Assembly: GCF_014640075.1 (NCBI RefSeq)
Contig: NZ_BMGG01000006.1
Coordinates: 228,175 to 292,174 of the forward strand
DNA length: 64,000 nt
Reading direction: 5' to 3'
Source: Chelatococcus reniformis
Lineage (GTDB): Bacteria; Pseudomonadota; Alphaproteobacteria; Rhizobiales; Beijerinckiaceae
Positions 1 through 9,613 of this stretch are shown here, piece after piece (positions within the stretch are counted from its first letter, which is position 1; each line of letters opens with the position of its first letter). Below the pieces are notes generated by a model that did no database searches, was not told the origin of the DNA, and saw nothing but the letters and a program-made list of their open reading frames with translations. The position numbers were made by a program, and so were the translations under genes.

Positions 1-468
1 GCCATCGGACTGCCCGCGATCGTGCTGATCCGCTCGGCGGTGGCGAGCTTCTATGCCCGCCACGACACCACCACGCCGCTCATCGCCTCGCTCACCGCGG
101 TGGCCGTCAACGTCGCGCTGAAGATCGTGCTGGCGCAGGACTGGGGCGCGCCCGGGCTGGCCGCCGCGACGGCTGTCGGCGCCTGGGTCAATGTCGCGCT
201 GCTCATCGTGTTGGCCACGCGCCGCGACTGGATGAGCACCACCCCCGTCTTCCTCCGGACCGTCGCCTGCATCGCGGTGGCCGCCGCCGCCCTGATCGTC
301 ACGACCGTGCTGCTCGATCCGATCGCCGCAGGCTGGGCGGCAACGCTCCCCGCCTGGCAGGCGGAGGCGCACCTGGCCGTGCTGGCCCTTGCCGGGCTCG
401 TCGTCTACGGCGGGCTGAGCGTTGCGGGGCTGAAGCTTACGGGCGTCGGCTGGCGCGGCCTGCGCTGA
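1..468 (+). CDS. murJ: Lipid II flippase MurJ, C-terminal fragment
   Basis: Only the last ~155 residues are present; the reading frame is open from base 1, so the gene begins outside the window. MurJ (MviN/MOP superfamily) flips lipid II across the inner membrane for peptidoglycan synthesis. The fragment starts in the family motif GLPAIVLIRS followed by ASFYARHDTTTP, which matches the conserved MurJ stretch where a transmembrane helix precedes the (F/Y)xAR.DTxTP loop. Four or so hydrophobic helices follow, ending at a short basic tail (WRGLR). It stops with TGA at 466-468. The next gene is on the opposite strand. Identification rests on the loop motif and the helix pattern. Confidence 0.85.
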   Translation, partial: AIGLPAIVLIRSAVASFYARHDTTTPLIASLTAVAVNVALKIVLAQDWGAPGLAAATAVGAWVNVALLIVLATRRDWMSTTPVFLRTVACIAVAAAALIVTTVLLDPIAAGWAATLPAWQAEAHLAVLALAGLVVYGGLSVAGLKLTGVGWRGLR

Positions 469-627
469 GCGGCGAGCGGCGGCAAGGACATGTCCCGATC
501 AGATGCAATCATCCGGTCGGACCGAAAATGCCCCAGGACGACGGATCCGAAAGCGCGCGTTCAGATCGGTGAGTTCACCCGATCGGAACGCGCTCAAGCA
601 TCAGCGGCACGCAACAGTAAGCAGACG

Positions 628-1089
628 TTACCGCGGCTTCGGCACGCGGTTGGCTTGGCTGACCGCCACTTTCCAGGCGCCGTCGGTCTTCACATACACC
701 GTGAGCCACTGGAACTGCGCGGACTTGCCGTTCCTGCGGTCCTTGATCGGGCTGACGCCGCTCAGCACCACCGTGTCGGGGCCGTAGGCCTGGATCAGCA
801 TCTGGTCGTCAGGCGCGATCTCGATCCCATCTTGGCCCGACAACAGCAGATCGATGCGCTCGCGCTTCAGGTCCGTGCGGCCATTCTCGCGGATGTGGTT
901 GAAGCGGTCATCGTACAGCGCCTCGAGCGCGGCGCGATCCTTGCGAGCGATGGCCGTACGGATCTTCTCGCGCAGCGCAAGGATCTGCTGGGTGATCGGG
1001 TCGTCCTGCACATTCGTGGTCTGCCCCCAGGCCGCGACGGGCGCGCAGAGCAGCATTGCTCCGACCCACAGAATTCGCCAGCTTCGCAT
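628..1089 (-). CDS. Secreted NTF2-like (DUF4440/SnoaL-type) protein
   Basis: A 153-residue protein. I chose the ATG at 1089 rather than the longer upstream frame because it gives a clean signal peptide (MRSWRILWVGAMLL then APVAAWGQ, cleavage near residue 23). The mature part resembles the NTF2-like fold of DUF4440 proteins: helix with ALREKIRTAIARKDRAALE, then FNHIRENGR, and a C-terminal strand ending FQWLTVYVKTDGAWKVAVSQ, the typical last strand of SnoaL-like proteins. Family members bind small molecules or act as ketosteroid-isomerase-like enzymes; the substrate here is unknown. It is a single gene, separated from the upstream dipeptidase by a repeat element. Confidence 0.75.
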   Translation of the reverse strand: MRSWRILWVGAMLLCAPVAAWGQTTNVQDDPITQQILALREKIRTAIARKDRAALEALYDDRFNHIRENGRTDLKRERIDLLLSGQDGIEIAPDDQMLIQAYGPDTVVLSGVSPIKDRRNGKSAQFQWLTVYVKTDGAWKVAVSQANRVPKPR

Positions 1090-1207
1090 CGGCCCTGCCC
1101 CCAGCACCTCGATCGAACGAGCATTAGATCGATTCGCGCCGTCGCGCAGGGGCGGCACCCGCATCGGCTGCGAATCGGGGCGAAATTCCCGATCTCGGCA
1201 GGCACTC

Positions 1208-1322
1208 AAGCATTTCTAACCGATCAGATGGAACCATCTGATCGGTTAGAAATGCTCCAAGTCTTTGAATCCAGGGCACTTCTCCTTGATCGGGTGGTTC
1301 CACCCGATCAGGGAGCGCTCTA
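1208..1322 (-). repeat. Two-hairpin intergenic element, copy 1
   Basis: Read on the minus strand it begins TAGAGCGCTCC at 1322 and has two inverted repeats. The first is 1287-1310, 11-bp arms around a 2-base loop. The second is 1209-1256, 23-bp perfect arms around AA at 1232-1233. A spacer with GGATTCAAAG joins them, corresponding to the AGATTCAAA spacer of other copies (26620, 43004, 62872). Its first three bases (TAG) are the stop codon of the M20 dipeptidase. The arms differ in sequence from other copies but remain fully complementary. It could act as a transcription or mRNA 3'-end structure. Confidence 0.85.
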
Positions 1323-2705
1323 GGCCTGCGCCAGGGCCGCCAGGATGCGCGCCCAGCTGCGCGTGCCCTTGTGGAAGCTCGTCAGGTCGTACTTTTCGTT
1401 GGGCGAGTGGATGCGGTCGTCATCGAGGCCGAAGCCCACCAGCAGCGTATCGAGGCCGAGCGTCCGCTTGAAATCGCCGACGATCGGGATCGAGCCCCCC
1501 GAGCCGATGGCGAGCGCCTCCCGCCCCCATTCGTCGGTGAGCGCCTGCTGCGCCCGCTTGAGGGCGGGCATGGTGTAGGGCAGCGCCACCGCCGGGGACG
1601 AGGAGAAGGCGCCGAACTCGGCCTCGCAATCGGCCGGCAGGCGATCGCGCACGAAGGCGCGGAAGGAGGCGCGGATGCGATCGGGATCCTGGGCGCCAAC
1701 GAGTCGGAAGGAGAGCTTGGCCGTCGCCTGCGCCGCGATCACCGTCTTGGCGCCGGGGCCGGTGTAGCCGCCGAAGATGCCGTTGACGTCGCAGGTCGGG
1801 CGTGACTGGATCTGCTCGATGACCATGCGGTCGCGCTCGCCGGCCGGCACCGACAGCCCGACGGGCCCCAGAAAGGTCTCCGCCGTGAGGCCGAGCCCCC
1901 GCCATTGCTCCACGACGTCGGCCGGCGGCTCTGGCACGCCGTCGTAGAACCCCGGCAAGGTCACGCGCCCTTGCGGGTCGTGCAGCGCAGCGATGATGGC
2001 GGCGAGCACGCGGATCGGGTTCTGCGCGGCACCGCCGAACAGTCCGGAGTGAAGATCCCGGTCCGCCGCCTTGACGGTGACCTCCTCGTAGACCAGCCCC
2101 CTGAGCGATACGGTGATGGCCGGCGTGCGCGGATCCCACATGCTGGTATCACAGACCAGCGCCACGTCGGCCTCCAGTTCATCGCGACGGCTCTCGACGA
2201 AACCGGGCATATGGCGGGAGCCCACCTCCTCCTCGCCCTCGACCAGCAGCGTCACGTCGACCGGCAGCGAGCCGGTGACCGCCTTGAAGGCGCGGCACGC
2301 CTCGACGAAGGTCATCACCTGGCCCTTGTCGTCGCAGGCACCGCGCGCCACGATCGCCTTGCGGCCGTCGGCCAGCGTCGCCACGCGAGGCTCGAAGGCC
2401 GGCGTCTCCCACAGCTCCACCGGATCGGCCGGCTGCACGTCGTAGTGGCCGTAGAACAGCACCCGGGGCTTGCCCGGCGCCGGCGCGCGGCCAAGCACGA
2501 TCGGATGCCCTGCCGTCTCCTCCAGGCCGGCGGTGAAGCCGAGACCTGAAATGTCGCGCGCGAGCCATTCCGCGGCGCGGCGGCAGTCCCCCGCATGGGC
2601 GGGATCCGCCGACACCGACGGGATCCGCAGCCAGTCGAACAGCCGTTCGAGGGATGGGTCGAGATCTGCGTCGATCCGGGCGAGGACGGCATCGAGCTCG
2701 GACAT
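1320..2705 (-). CDS. M20 family dipeptidase
   Basis: A 461-residue metallopeptidase of the M20 (ArgE/DapE/CPG2, CNDP-like) family; such enzymes cleave dipeptides or deacylate amino acids with two zinc ions in the cytoplasm. Visible metal and catalytic motifs: GHYDVQPADP near residues 86-95 (His and Asp), GACDDKGQ near 122-129, EGEEEVGS near 156-163, LVCDTSMWD, and a late IHSPNEKYDL. The dimerisation lid has DLHSGLFGG. The ATG at 2705 was chosen over the longer frame because GAGAGG lies just upstream and the family begins a few residues before the LFDWLRIPSVS helix. The TAG stop is the end of a repeat element. It is downstream of, and on the same strand as, the HerA-like gene, 52 bp away. Confidence 0.9.
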   Translation of the reverse strand: MSELDAVLARIDADLDPSLERLFDWLRIPSVSADPAHAGDCRRAAEWLARDISGLGFTAGLEETAGHPIVLGRAPAPGKPRVLFYGHYDVQPADPVELWETPAFEPRVATLADGRKAIVARGACDDKGQVMTFVEACRAFKAVTGSLPVDVTLLVEGEEEVGSRHMPGFVESRRDELEADVALVCDTSMWDPRTPAITVSLRGLVYEEVTVKAADRDLHSGLFGGAAQNPIRVLAAIIAALHDPQGRVTLPGFYDGVPEPPADVVEQWRGLGLTAETFLGPVGLSVPAGERDRMVIEQIQSRPTCDVNGIFGGYTGPGAKTVIAAQATAKLSFRLVGAQDPDRIRASFRAFVRDRLPADCEAEFGAFSSSPAVALPYTMPALKRAQQALTDEWGREALAIGSGGSIPIVGDFKRTLGLDTLLVGFGLDDDRIHSPNEKYDLTSFHKGTRSWARILAALAQA

Positions 2706-2757
2706 GGAAACCTCTCGACGGACGGTGGAAGGGGGACTGAGAACGACGGCCCGGGCG

Positions 2758-4281
2758 CTACTGGCGTGACATCGAGCCGAGGACGCCGCGCAGGATCGCC
2801 CGGCCGATCTGGGTGCCGATGGTGCGCGCCGCCGACGACGCGACATTGCCGATGACGCGCTCGGACAAGGTCTGCGAGCCGCGGCGCCTGCCCTTGCCCG
2901 ATCCGCCACCGCCCATGAGATCATCGACGACGGAGCCGAGGATGCCGCCGAGACCGGATTGCGCGGGCGGCGCCTCGTCGGGCACGCTGGCCTCGGTCCG
3001 CTTCTGCAGGAGCTCGAAGGCGGACTCCCGGTCGATGACGTTGGCGTATTTGCTCTTGAAGGGGCTCGTGTCGATGAGGGCCTGGCGCTCCTGCGCGGTG
3101 ATCGGCCCGACCCGCGCGGCAGGCGGCGCCACCAGCGTGCGCTGCACGATCGACGGAGTACCTTTGTCCTCGAGCACCGACACCAGCGCCTCGCCGACGC
3201 TGAGCTCGGTGATCACCCGGGCGGCGTTGAAGGTGGGATTTTGCCGAAACGTATCGGCCGCGGCCCGGACGGCTTTCTGATCGCGCGGGGTGAAGGCACG
3301 CAGTGCGTGCTGCGCGCGGTTGCCGAGCTGGCCGAGCACCGAATCCGGCACGTCGAGCGGATTCTGCGTCACGAAATAGACGCCGACGCCCTTGGAGCGG
3401 ATCAGCCGCACCACGCGCTCGACGGAATCGAGCAGCGCTTTGGGCGCACCGTCGAACAGCAGATGGGCCTCGTCGAAAAAGAAGACGAGCTTGGGCTTGT
3501 CCGGGTCGCCCACCTCCGGCAGGGCCTCGAACAGCGACGACAGCAGCCACAGCAGGAACGTCGCGTAGAGACGCGGATTGTCCATCAGCTTGTCGGCAGC
3601 GAGGATGTTGACGATGCCGCGGCCGCTGGCGTCGACGTGCAGCAGATCGTTGATGTCGAGCGCCGGCTCGCCGAAGAACTCATCGCCCTTCTGATTTTCG
3701 AGCACGAGCAGGCGGCGCTGAATGGTGCCGATCGACAGTTTCGAGACGTTGCCGTACTTGGCCGTGATGTCCTTGGCGTTGTCGGACACGAAGGTGAGGA
3801 TGGCGCGCAGGTCCTTCAGATCGAGCAGCAGCAGCCCCTGCTCGTCGGCGACGCGGAAGACGATGTTGAGCACGCCCTCCTGCGTGTCGTTGAGCTCGAG
3901 CAGGCGCGCCAGCAGCAACGGCCCCATCTCCGAGATGGTGGCTCGCACGCGGTGCCCCTGCTCGCCGAACAGGTCCCAGAAGATCACCGGAAAGCGATCG
4001 GCCTTGTAGTCGAAACCCAGCTCCTTGGCCCGGTTGACGAAAGCCGGCTTGCCATCTCCGAGCTGCGAGATGCCGGACAGGTCGCCCTTGATGTCCGAGG
4101 CGAAGACGCTGACACCGGCCGCCGAAAGCCCTTCGGCCAACACTTGCAGGGTCACCGTCTTGCCGGTGCCCGTGGCTCCCGCAACCAGCCCGTGGCGGTT
4201 GGCGAGACGCAACATCAGTTCCTGGGGCTCCGGATCCTCACCCGTGCTCACGCCGATCAGGACGAAGCCGTCGTTGGCCAT
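2758..4281 (-). CDS. HerA-like ATPase, DUF853 family
   Basis: A 507-residue P-loop ATPase of the HerA/FtsK superclass, DUF853 (helicase HerA-like C-terminal) family. Walker A is GATGTGKT at about 35-42; Walker B is KLVFFFDEAHLLF near 264-276 with a DEAH box; FVTQNPLDVPDSVLGQLGNR follows as the sensor/arginine-finger region. The C-terminus is low-complexity (MGGGGSGKGRRRGSQ) and ends in a conserved short tail. The ATG at 4281 follows GGAGGA by eight bases. Family members are annotated as putative DNA-pumping or helicase ATPases, but their role is not established. The gene is divergent from mutA across a 400-bp spacer. Confidence 0.88.
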   Translation of the reverse strand: MANDGFVLIGVSTGEDPEPQELMLRLANRHGLVAGATGTGKTVTLQVLAEGLSAAGVSVFASDIKGDLSGISQLGDGKPAFVNRAKELGFDYKADRFPVIFWDLFGEQGHRVRATISEMGPLLLARLLELNDTQEGVLNIVFRVADEQGLLLLDLKDLRAILTFVSDNAKDITAKYGNVSKLSIGTIQRRLLVLENQKGDEFFGEPALDINDLLHVDASGRGIVNILAADKLMDNPRLYATFLLWLLSSLFEALPEVGDPDKPKLVFFFDEAHLLFDGAPKALLDSVERVVRLIRSKGVGVYFVTQNPLDVPDSVLGQLGNRAQHALRAFTPRDQKAVRAAADTFRQNPTFNAARVITELSVGEALVSVLEDKGTPSIVQRTLVAPPAARVGPITAQERQALIDTSPFKSKYANVIDRESAFELLQKRTEASVPDEAPPAQSGLGGILGSVVDDLMGGGGSGKGRRRGSQTLSERVIGNVASSAARTIGTQIGRAILRGVLGSMSRQ

Positions 4282-4682
4282 GTAACTGATTCCTCCGTTC
4301 GAATCGCGAAACCGGCAGCGCTCCGCAGCGCGGCGTCGCGGCAGGTCCCGCATGCGCCCAAGCAGTCGCGCCCGCTACCGCCCTTATAGGCGATGGCGGG
4401 GGGCGCGGCCAGACAAGCGGGCGCCCGGCCGGGAGGGCCCGGCGGCACGGCCATGGCGGGGCGCGATCAGCACAGGCGGCGCATCAGACTGTCAAGCAAG
4501 CGTTTGAAGCATACGCAGATCGTGGCATCTTGCGGCTGCCGGCAAGCAACGCGGCGCACAGCACTTGCGACGACCTCCTGGCGCCGAAATTGACGGTCGC
4601 GCGGCACATGCTCTAAGACCCGCGAGGGAAAGGCTCAGCACCTGTCCCGCCCACGCCCTCTCGGTGAAGGTCGCGCCGCGCC
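4282..4682. other. Divergent intergenic region upstream of mutA
   Basis: About 400 bp between the start of the HerA-like gene (minus) and mutA (plus). It must hold the promoters of both. I see the Shine-Dalgarno GGAGGA of the minus gene next to 4281 but no convincing sigma-70 consensus, riboswitch or operator. No protein-like frame was found. Confidence 0.5.
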
Positions 4683-6623
4683 ATGGACGATACCAGCCTC
4701 GCCCCCGCATTCCCGGCCTATACGGACGCCGACTGGCGTCAACTGGTCGACAAGGTCCTGAAGGGCGGAGACTTCGCCAAGAAGCTGGTCGCCCAGACCT
4801 ACGAGGGCATCGCCATCCAGCCCCTCTACCCCAAGGCCGAGGGCGACACGGCGCGGGCGGTCCGCGCCGGCGACGGGCCGTGGACCACCATCCAGCGCGT
4901 CGATCATCCCGCGCCGGGCGATGCCAACCGCTACGCCCTGGCCGACCTCGAGGGCGGGGCGAGCGGTCTTGCTCTCATCCTGGCCGGGGCGCCGGCGGCG
5001 CACGGCGGCGGCGTGCGCATCGAGACCCTCGCGGATCTGACCGCCACGCTCGACGGCGTCATGCTCGATCTGGTGCATCTGCGGGTCGAGACCGCACCGT
5101 TCATGGGCCGCCATGTCGCCGCCCTGCTCGCCGCCCTCGTCGATGCGCGCAAACTGGCACCCGACGCGGTGTCCATCGACTTCGGCCTCGATCCAGTGGG
5201 CGACATGGTGCGCACGGGCGTGAGCCCGCTGCCGGTCGACGGGCTGCTCGACAGGCTCGGCGAGACGGTGCGGGACCTGGCCGCCCGCGGCTTCAAGCGC
5301 TCGCTGGTCCGTGTGGATGCACGCGCCGTGCACGAGGCCGGCGGCTCGCAGGTCGACGAACTGGCCTTCGCGCTGGCGACCGGCGTTCACTATCTGCGGG
5401 CGCTGGAGGCGCGCGGCCAGTCGCTCGAGGCGGCCCGGGACGCGCTCTCCGTGCTGCTGGCCGCGGACGACGACCAGTTCATGACCATGGCGAAGTTCCG
5501 CGCCATGCGTCTGCTCTGGGCCCGCGTCGAGGAAGCCTGCGGGCTGGCGCCGCGGCCGCTCGGCCTCGCCGCGGAGACCTCCTGGCGGATGACGACGCGG
5601 CGCGATCCCTGGGTCAACATGCTGCGGGTGACGGTCGCCGCCTTCGCCGCCGGCCTCGGCGGCGCCGATTCGGTCACCGTGCTGCCGCTCACCGCCGCGC
5701 TCGGCCTCGCCGACGGCTTTGCCCGCCGCATGGCCCGCAACACGCAGCTGATCCTGCTCGAGGAAGCCAACCTGTGGCGGGTGGCCGACCCGGCCGCCGG
5801 CGCCGGCGGCATCGAGACCCTTACCGACGAGCTCGCGCACCGCGCCTGGGATGCCTTCCAGACGATCGAAAAGACGGGCGGCATCGTCGCGGCGCTGGGC
5901 TCCGGGCAGGTCCAGTCGGGCATCGCCCAAGTTCGCGCGGCCCGCCAGAAGGCGATCGCGCAGCGCAAGGTGCAGATCACCGGCACCAGCGAGTTTCCCA
6001 ACGTCCACGAGGCGGCGGTCGAGGTGTTGACGCCGGCGCAGGCCAATGCCACGCCGCACGCCGAGCGCATCGCGCCCTCCGGCCCGTTCCCCGATCTCAT
6101 CGCCCAGGCGCGCGCCGGTGCCGCAATGCCGGAAGGCTTCGCCCGCGTCGCCACTCCCGTGTTCGCCGCACTGGCCAGCCATCGCGACGGCGAGGCGTTC
6201 GAAGCACTACGCGACGCCGCCGACGCCAAGCTCGCCGCGAGCGGCAGCCGCCCGAAGGTATTCCTGGCCAATCTCGGGCCGATCGCCGCCTTCACCGCAC
6301 GCGCCACCTTCGCCAAGAACTTCTTCGAGGCGGGCGGCATCGAGGCTCTCTCCAACGACGGCTTCCCGTCGAACGAGGCCATGGCCGAGGCCTTCAAAGC
6401 CTCCGGGGCGCGCATCGCGTGCCTGTGCTCGTCCGATGACGTCTATGCGGCGTCCGCCGTCGAGGCGGTGGGGGCCTTGAAGGCGGCCGGCGCTGGCGAG
6501 ATCTATCTGGCAGGGCGGCCCGGCGACCTGGAGGCCGCGCTCAAGGATGCGGGCGTGACGCGCTTCGTCTACGCCGGCGCCGATCTGGTCGCGACGCTGA
6601 CCGAGGCGATGGAGCACGCGTGA
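4683..6623 (+). CDS. mutA: Methylmalonyl-CoA mutase small subunit
   Basis: A 646-residue small (beta) subunit of heterodimeric methylmalonyl-CoA mutase, which interconverts (R)-methylmalonyl-CoA and succinyl-CoA. It aligns with the catalytic subunit at the TIM-barrel end (MTTRRDPWVNMLRVTVAAFAAG, RMARNTQLIL) but the C-terminal cobalamin-binding-like domain lacks the DxHxxG motif; the corresponding stretch reads LGPIAAFTARATFAKNFFEA. This is expected, because only the large subunit binds B12 in the heterodimeric enzymes. It lies 101 bp upstream of mutB on the same strand, consistent with co-transcription. Start at the ATG 4683. Confidence 0.92.
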   Translation: MDDTSLAPAFPAYTDADWRQLVDKVLKGGDFAKKLVAQTYEGIAIQPLYPKAEGDTARAVRAGDGPWTTIQRVDHPAPGDANRYALADLEGGASGLALILAGAPAAHGGGVRIETLADLTATLDGVMLDLVHLRVETAPFMGRHVAALLAALVDARKLAPDAVSIDFGLDPVGDMVRTGVSPLPVDGLLDRLGETVRDLAARGFKRSLVRVDARAVHEAGGSQVDELAFALATGVHYLRALEARGQSLEAARDALSVLLAADDDQFMTMAKFRAMRLLWARVEEACGLAPRPLGLAAETSWRMTTRRDPWVNMLRVTVAAFAAGLGGADSVTVLPLTAALGLADGFARRMARNTQLILLEEANLWRVADPAAGAGGIETLTDELAHRAWDAFQTIEKTGGIVAALGSGQVQSGIAQVRAARQKAIAQRKVQITGTSEFPNVHEAAVEVLTPAQANATPHAERIAPSGPFPDLIAQARAGAAMPEGFARVATPVFAALASHRDGEAFEALRDAADAKLAASGSRPKVFLANLGPIAAFTARATFAKNFFEAGGIEALSNDGFPSNEAMAEAFKASGARIACLCSSDDVYAASAVEAVGALKAAGAGEIYLAGRPGDLEAALKDAGVTRFVYAGADLVATLTEAMEHA

Positions 6624-6724
6624 GAGAGGGGCGACGGCGACGTCGCCCGTTTCGCCGCGATACATTGAAGGCGGCCCGGGATCAGGGCTAAGTTGAATGA
6701 GTATTTAAGAGTGGTGGCCGGCCG

Positions 6725-8887
6725 ATGACCCGCATCCCTGACTTTACCGCCTTGGCCTACAAGGCGCCGCACCTGCCCGCGCCGGCGGCGTCGGGCGAGG
6801 CGTGGACGACGCCGGAGGGCATCGACGTCAAGTCGGTGTACACGGCGGCCGACCGCGACGGCCTCGCCTTCGTCGACACCTTGCCCGGCCTGCCGCCCTA
6901 CGTCCGCGGCCCCTACCCCACCATGTACGTCAACCAGCCGTGGACGGTGCGCCAGTACGCCGGGTTCTCCACGGCCGAGGACTCCAACGCCTTCTACCGG
7001 CGCAACCTGGCCGCCGGCCAGAAGGGCCTGTCGGTCGCCTTCGACCTCGCCACCCATCGCGGCTACGACAGCGACCACCCGCGCGTCTCCGGCGACGTCG
7101 GCATGGCGGGCGTGGCGATCGATTCCATCTACGACATGCGCACGCTGTTCAGCGGCATCCCGCTCGACCAGATGAGCGTGTCGATGACCATGAACGGTGC
7201 CGTGCTGCCGGTGCTGGCCCTCTACGTCGCCGCCGCCGAGGAGCAGGGCGTGCCGCCGGAAAAACTCGCCGGCACGATCCAGAACGATATCCTCAAAGAG
7301 TTCATGGTGCGGAACACCTATATCTACCCGCCCACGCCCTCGATGCGGATCATCGGCGACATCTTCGCCTTCACCTCCGCTCACATGCCGAAATACAACT
7401 CGATCTCGATCTCCGGCTATCACATGCAGGAGGCGGGAGCGACGCAGGACCTGGAGCTCGCCTACACGCTGGCCGACGGCGTCGAGTACATCCGCGCCGG
7501 CCTCGCCGCCGGGCTGACCATCGACCAGTTCGCCCCCCGCCTGTCGTTCTTCTGGGCGATCGGCATGAACTTCTTCATGGAAGTCGCCAAGATGCGCGCC
7601 GCCCGCCTGCTGTGGGCGCGCCTGGTGAAGGACTTCAATCCCAAGAGCGACAAGTCGCTGCCGCTGCGCACCCACTCGCAGACCTCCGGCTGGTCGCTCA
7701 CCGCCCAGGACGTGTTCAACAACGTGTCCCGCACCTGCCTGGAGGCCATGGCGGCGACGCAGGGCCACACCCAGTCGCTGCACACCAACGCCCTCGACGA
7801 AGCGCTGGCGCTGCCGACCGACTTCTCCGCCCGCATCGCCCGCAACACCCAGTTGTTCCTTCAGCAGGAGAGCGGCACTCCGCGCATCATCGACCCGTGG
7901 GGCGGCTCCTATTACGTCGAGCGGCTCACCGCCGAGCTCGCCAAGAAGGCCTGGGCACACATCGAGGAGGTGGAGAAGCTGGGCGGCATGGCCAAGGCCA
8001 TCGAGGCCGGCATCCCCAAGCTGCGCATCGAGGAAGCGGCGGCCAAGACCCAGGCGCGCATCGACTCCGGCGCCCAGTCGGTAATCGGCGTCAACAAGTT
8101 CAAGCCGAACGGCGAGACGCCCATCGACGTGCTCAAGGTCGACAACTCGGCCGTCCGCACGCGCCAGATCGAGAAGCTGGAGCGCCTGCGCGCCGAGCGC
8201 GACCCCAAGGCGGTGGAGCAGGCCCTGGCGGCGCTGACCAAGTCGGCCGAGACCGGCGAGGGCAATCTGCTCGGCCTTGCCATCGACGCCGCTCGCCACA
8301 AGGCGACCGTCGGCGAGATCTCGGCAGCCCTCGAGCAGGTCTGGGGCCGTCACCAGGCGGAGATCCGCTCGATCTCCGGCGTCTACAAGCGGGAGGCAGG
8401 CGGCATGAGCGACACCGTGAAGCGCGTTCTCGCCCTGGTCGATACCTTCGCCGAGGAGGACGGCCGTCGGCCGCGCATCCTCGTCGCCAAGATGGGGCAG
8501 GACGGCCACGACCGCGGCCAGAAGGTGATCGCCTCGGCCTTCGCCGACCTGGGCTTCGACGTCGACATCGGCCCGTTGTTCGCCACCCCCGCAGAGGCGG
8601 CGCGCCAGGCCATCGAGAACGACGTCCACATCGTCGGCGTCTCTTCGCTCGCGGCCGGCCACCTGTCGCTGGTGCCTGAGCTCAAGGCAGCGCTCGCCGA
8701 GCAGGGCGGCCCCGACATCATGATCGTCGTCGGCGGCGTGATCCCGCCGCAGGATTTCGATGCGCTCTACAAGGCCGGCGCTGCCGCGATCTTCCCGCCC
8801 GGCACGGTCATTGCCGATGCGGCCGAAAAGCTGATCCAGGATCTGCGCCAGCGGCTCGGCTACGCCCCGAAGCAGGCGGCAGAATAG
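6725..8887 (+). CDS. mutB: Methylmalonyl-CoA mutase large, B12-binding subunit
   Basis: A 720-residue catalytic subunit. The N-terminal substrate-binding barrel shows the hallmarks [35 protein letters not shown] and [13 protein letters not shown]. The C-terminal B12 domain has DGHDRG at about 593-598 (His595 is the expected cobalt ligand) and GVSSLAAGH then [10 protein letters not shown] further on. It works with MutA in propionate, valine, isoleucine and odd-chain fatty acid degradation, or in the ethylmalonyl-CoA/PHA route. The chaperone gene meaB is 3.3 kb downstream. The stop lies 4 bp from the end of the convergent DUF1772 gene. Confidence 0.96.
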   Translation: MTRIPDFTALAYKAPHLPAPAASGEAWTTPEGIDVKSVYTAADRDGLAFVDTLPGLPPYVRGPYPTMYVNQPWTVRQYAGFSTAEDSNAFYRRNLAAGQKGLSVAFDLATHRGYDSDHPRVSGDVGMAGVAIDSIYDMRTLFSGIPLDQMSVSMTMNGAVLPVLALYVAAAEEQGVPPEKLAGTIQNDILKEFMVRNTYIYPPTPSMRIIGDIFAFTSAHMPKYNSISISGYHMQEAGATQDLELAYTLADGVEYIRAGLAAGLTIDQFAPRLSFFWAIGMNFFMEVAKMRAARLLWARLVKDFNPKSDKSLPLRTHSQTSGWSLTAQDVFNNVSRTCLEAMAATQGHTQSLHTNALDEALALPTDFSARIARNTQLFLQQESGTPRIIDPWGGSYYVERLTAELAKKAWAHIEEVEKLGGMAKAIEAGIPKLRIEEAAAKTQARIDSGAQSVIGVNKFKPNGETPIDVLKVDNSAVRTRQIEKLERLRAERDPKAVEQALAALTKSAETGEGNLLGLAIDAARHKATVGEISAALEQVWGRHQAEIRSISGVYKREAGGMSDTVKRVLALVDTFAEEDGRRPRILVAKMGQDGHDRGQKVIASAFADLGFDVDIGPLFATPAEAARQAIENDVHIVGVSSLAAGHLSLVPELKAALAEQGGPDIMIVVGGVIPPQDFDALYKAGAAAIFPPGTVIADAAEKLIQDLRQRLGYAPKQAAE

Positions 8888-8891
8888 GCTT

Positions 8892-9323
8892 TCACGGCAA
8901 GGCCGCCCACAGCAGGATGACGGTCGCGGCGAGCCCCAGGGCGCTGCGGCCGGCATGCAGGCGGCCCCAGGCTTGCACCAACTTGCGCGTCTCAGGCCCG
9001 GCATCGGCCGGATCGGTGGCTTTCAGCCGGCTGTTCGTCGGCATGATGGCGGAGAGCGTGTAGGGCCAGTTGGCGAGGAGGACCAGCCCGCCGACCAGAA
9101 AGGCCGGGTTCCCCGTCTGCCACGCCGCCGAGGCTCCAAGGAGGAAGCCCACAATTGCCAGGCTCGCCTGCATGAGGGCGGCCCGCTCGTAGGAGCGTTG
9201 CCATTGGATGAGCATGGCGGGATCGCCGAGGGCCAGCCGCGCCGGCTGCTCGGCAACGTTGATGTAGAGGGCAGCGCCCGCAAACAGGGCAGCCACGACC
9301 AACGCCAGATACCCCGCCATCAT
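8892..9323 (-). CDS. DUF1772 family membrane protein
   Basis: A 143-residue protein with four predicted membrane helices (about 3-20, 50-70, 76-92 and 122-141). The pattern LALVVAALFAGAALYINVAEQPAR, then LIQWQRSYERAALMQASLAI, and LSAIMPTNSRL is characteristic of the DUF1772 (anthrone-oxygenase-like) family. The invariant ALYI(N/S)..E.PAR and the IMPTN.RL motifs are both present. The start was set at the first of two tandem ATGs (9323/9320); the frame upstream has no family similarity. Function is unknown; some fungal relatives oxidise anthrones. It is convergent with mutB. Confidence 0.8.
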   Translation of the reverse strand: MMAGYLALVVAALFAGAALYINVAEQPARLALGDPAMLIQWQRSYERAALMQASLAIVGFLLGASAAWQTGNPAFLVGGLVLLANWPYTLSAIMPTNSRLKATDPADAGPETRKLVQAWGRLHAGRSALGLAATVILLWAALP

Positions 9324-9613
9324 CGTCGTACCTTTGTGTTCCGTCCCGATCGAAGAGCGGTGCGGCCACGCAACCAAGCCGGCGCGATTCACGCCGCCCG
9401 CACGAACCGCACCAGCAATGCTCTCGCCCCGCGCAGCGTTCAAGGAGCGGTAGGGCGCCGCGTTCGCCGCGGGCGAGTGGCAAGTTTTGTCTGCAAGGAC
9501 ATGATCGGTTGCGCTTCGATCCTTTCGGCACGACATTTCGCCGCCGGGCGTGCACCGGCAAGTTGCGGCGGCATCAGCCCCGTCGCAGGGCGTGAGCGGT
9601 CGATGGACATTGG

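Noticed and set aside
1208-1322. Interpretation as a CRISPR array or an ordinary terminator
   Set aside because: Only two palindromes, no regular spacer units, no T-run; it matches the dispersed two-hairpin family instead.
4565-6439. Long 624-codon plus-strand open frame over mutA
   Set aside because: It is a high-GC shadow of mutA in another register, Arg-rich and without family similarity; mutA itself has clear mutase motifs.
6569-9004. 811-codon minus-strand open frame opposite mutB
   Set aside because: Antisense shadow produced by high third-position GC; no protein-like motifs.
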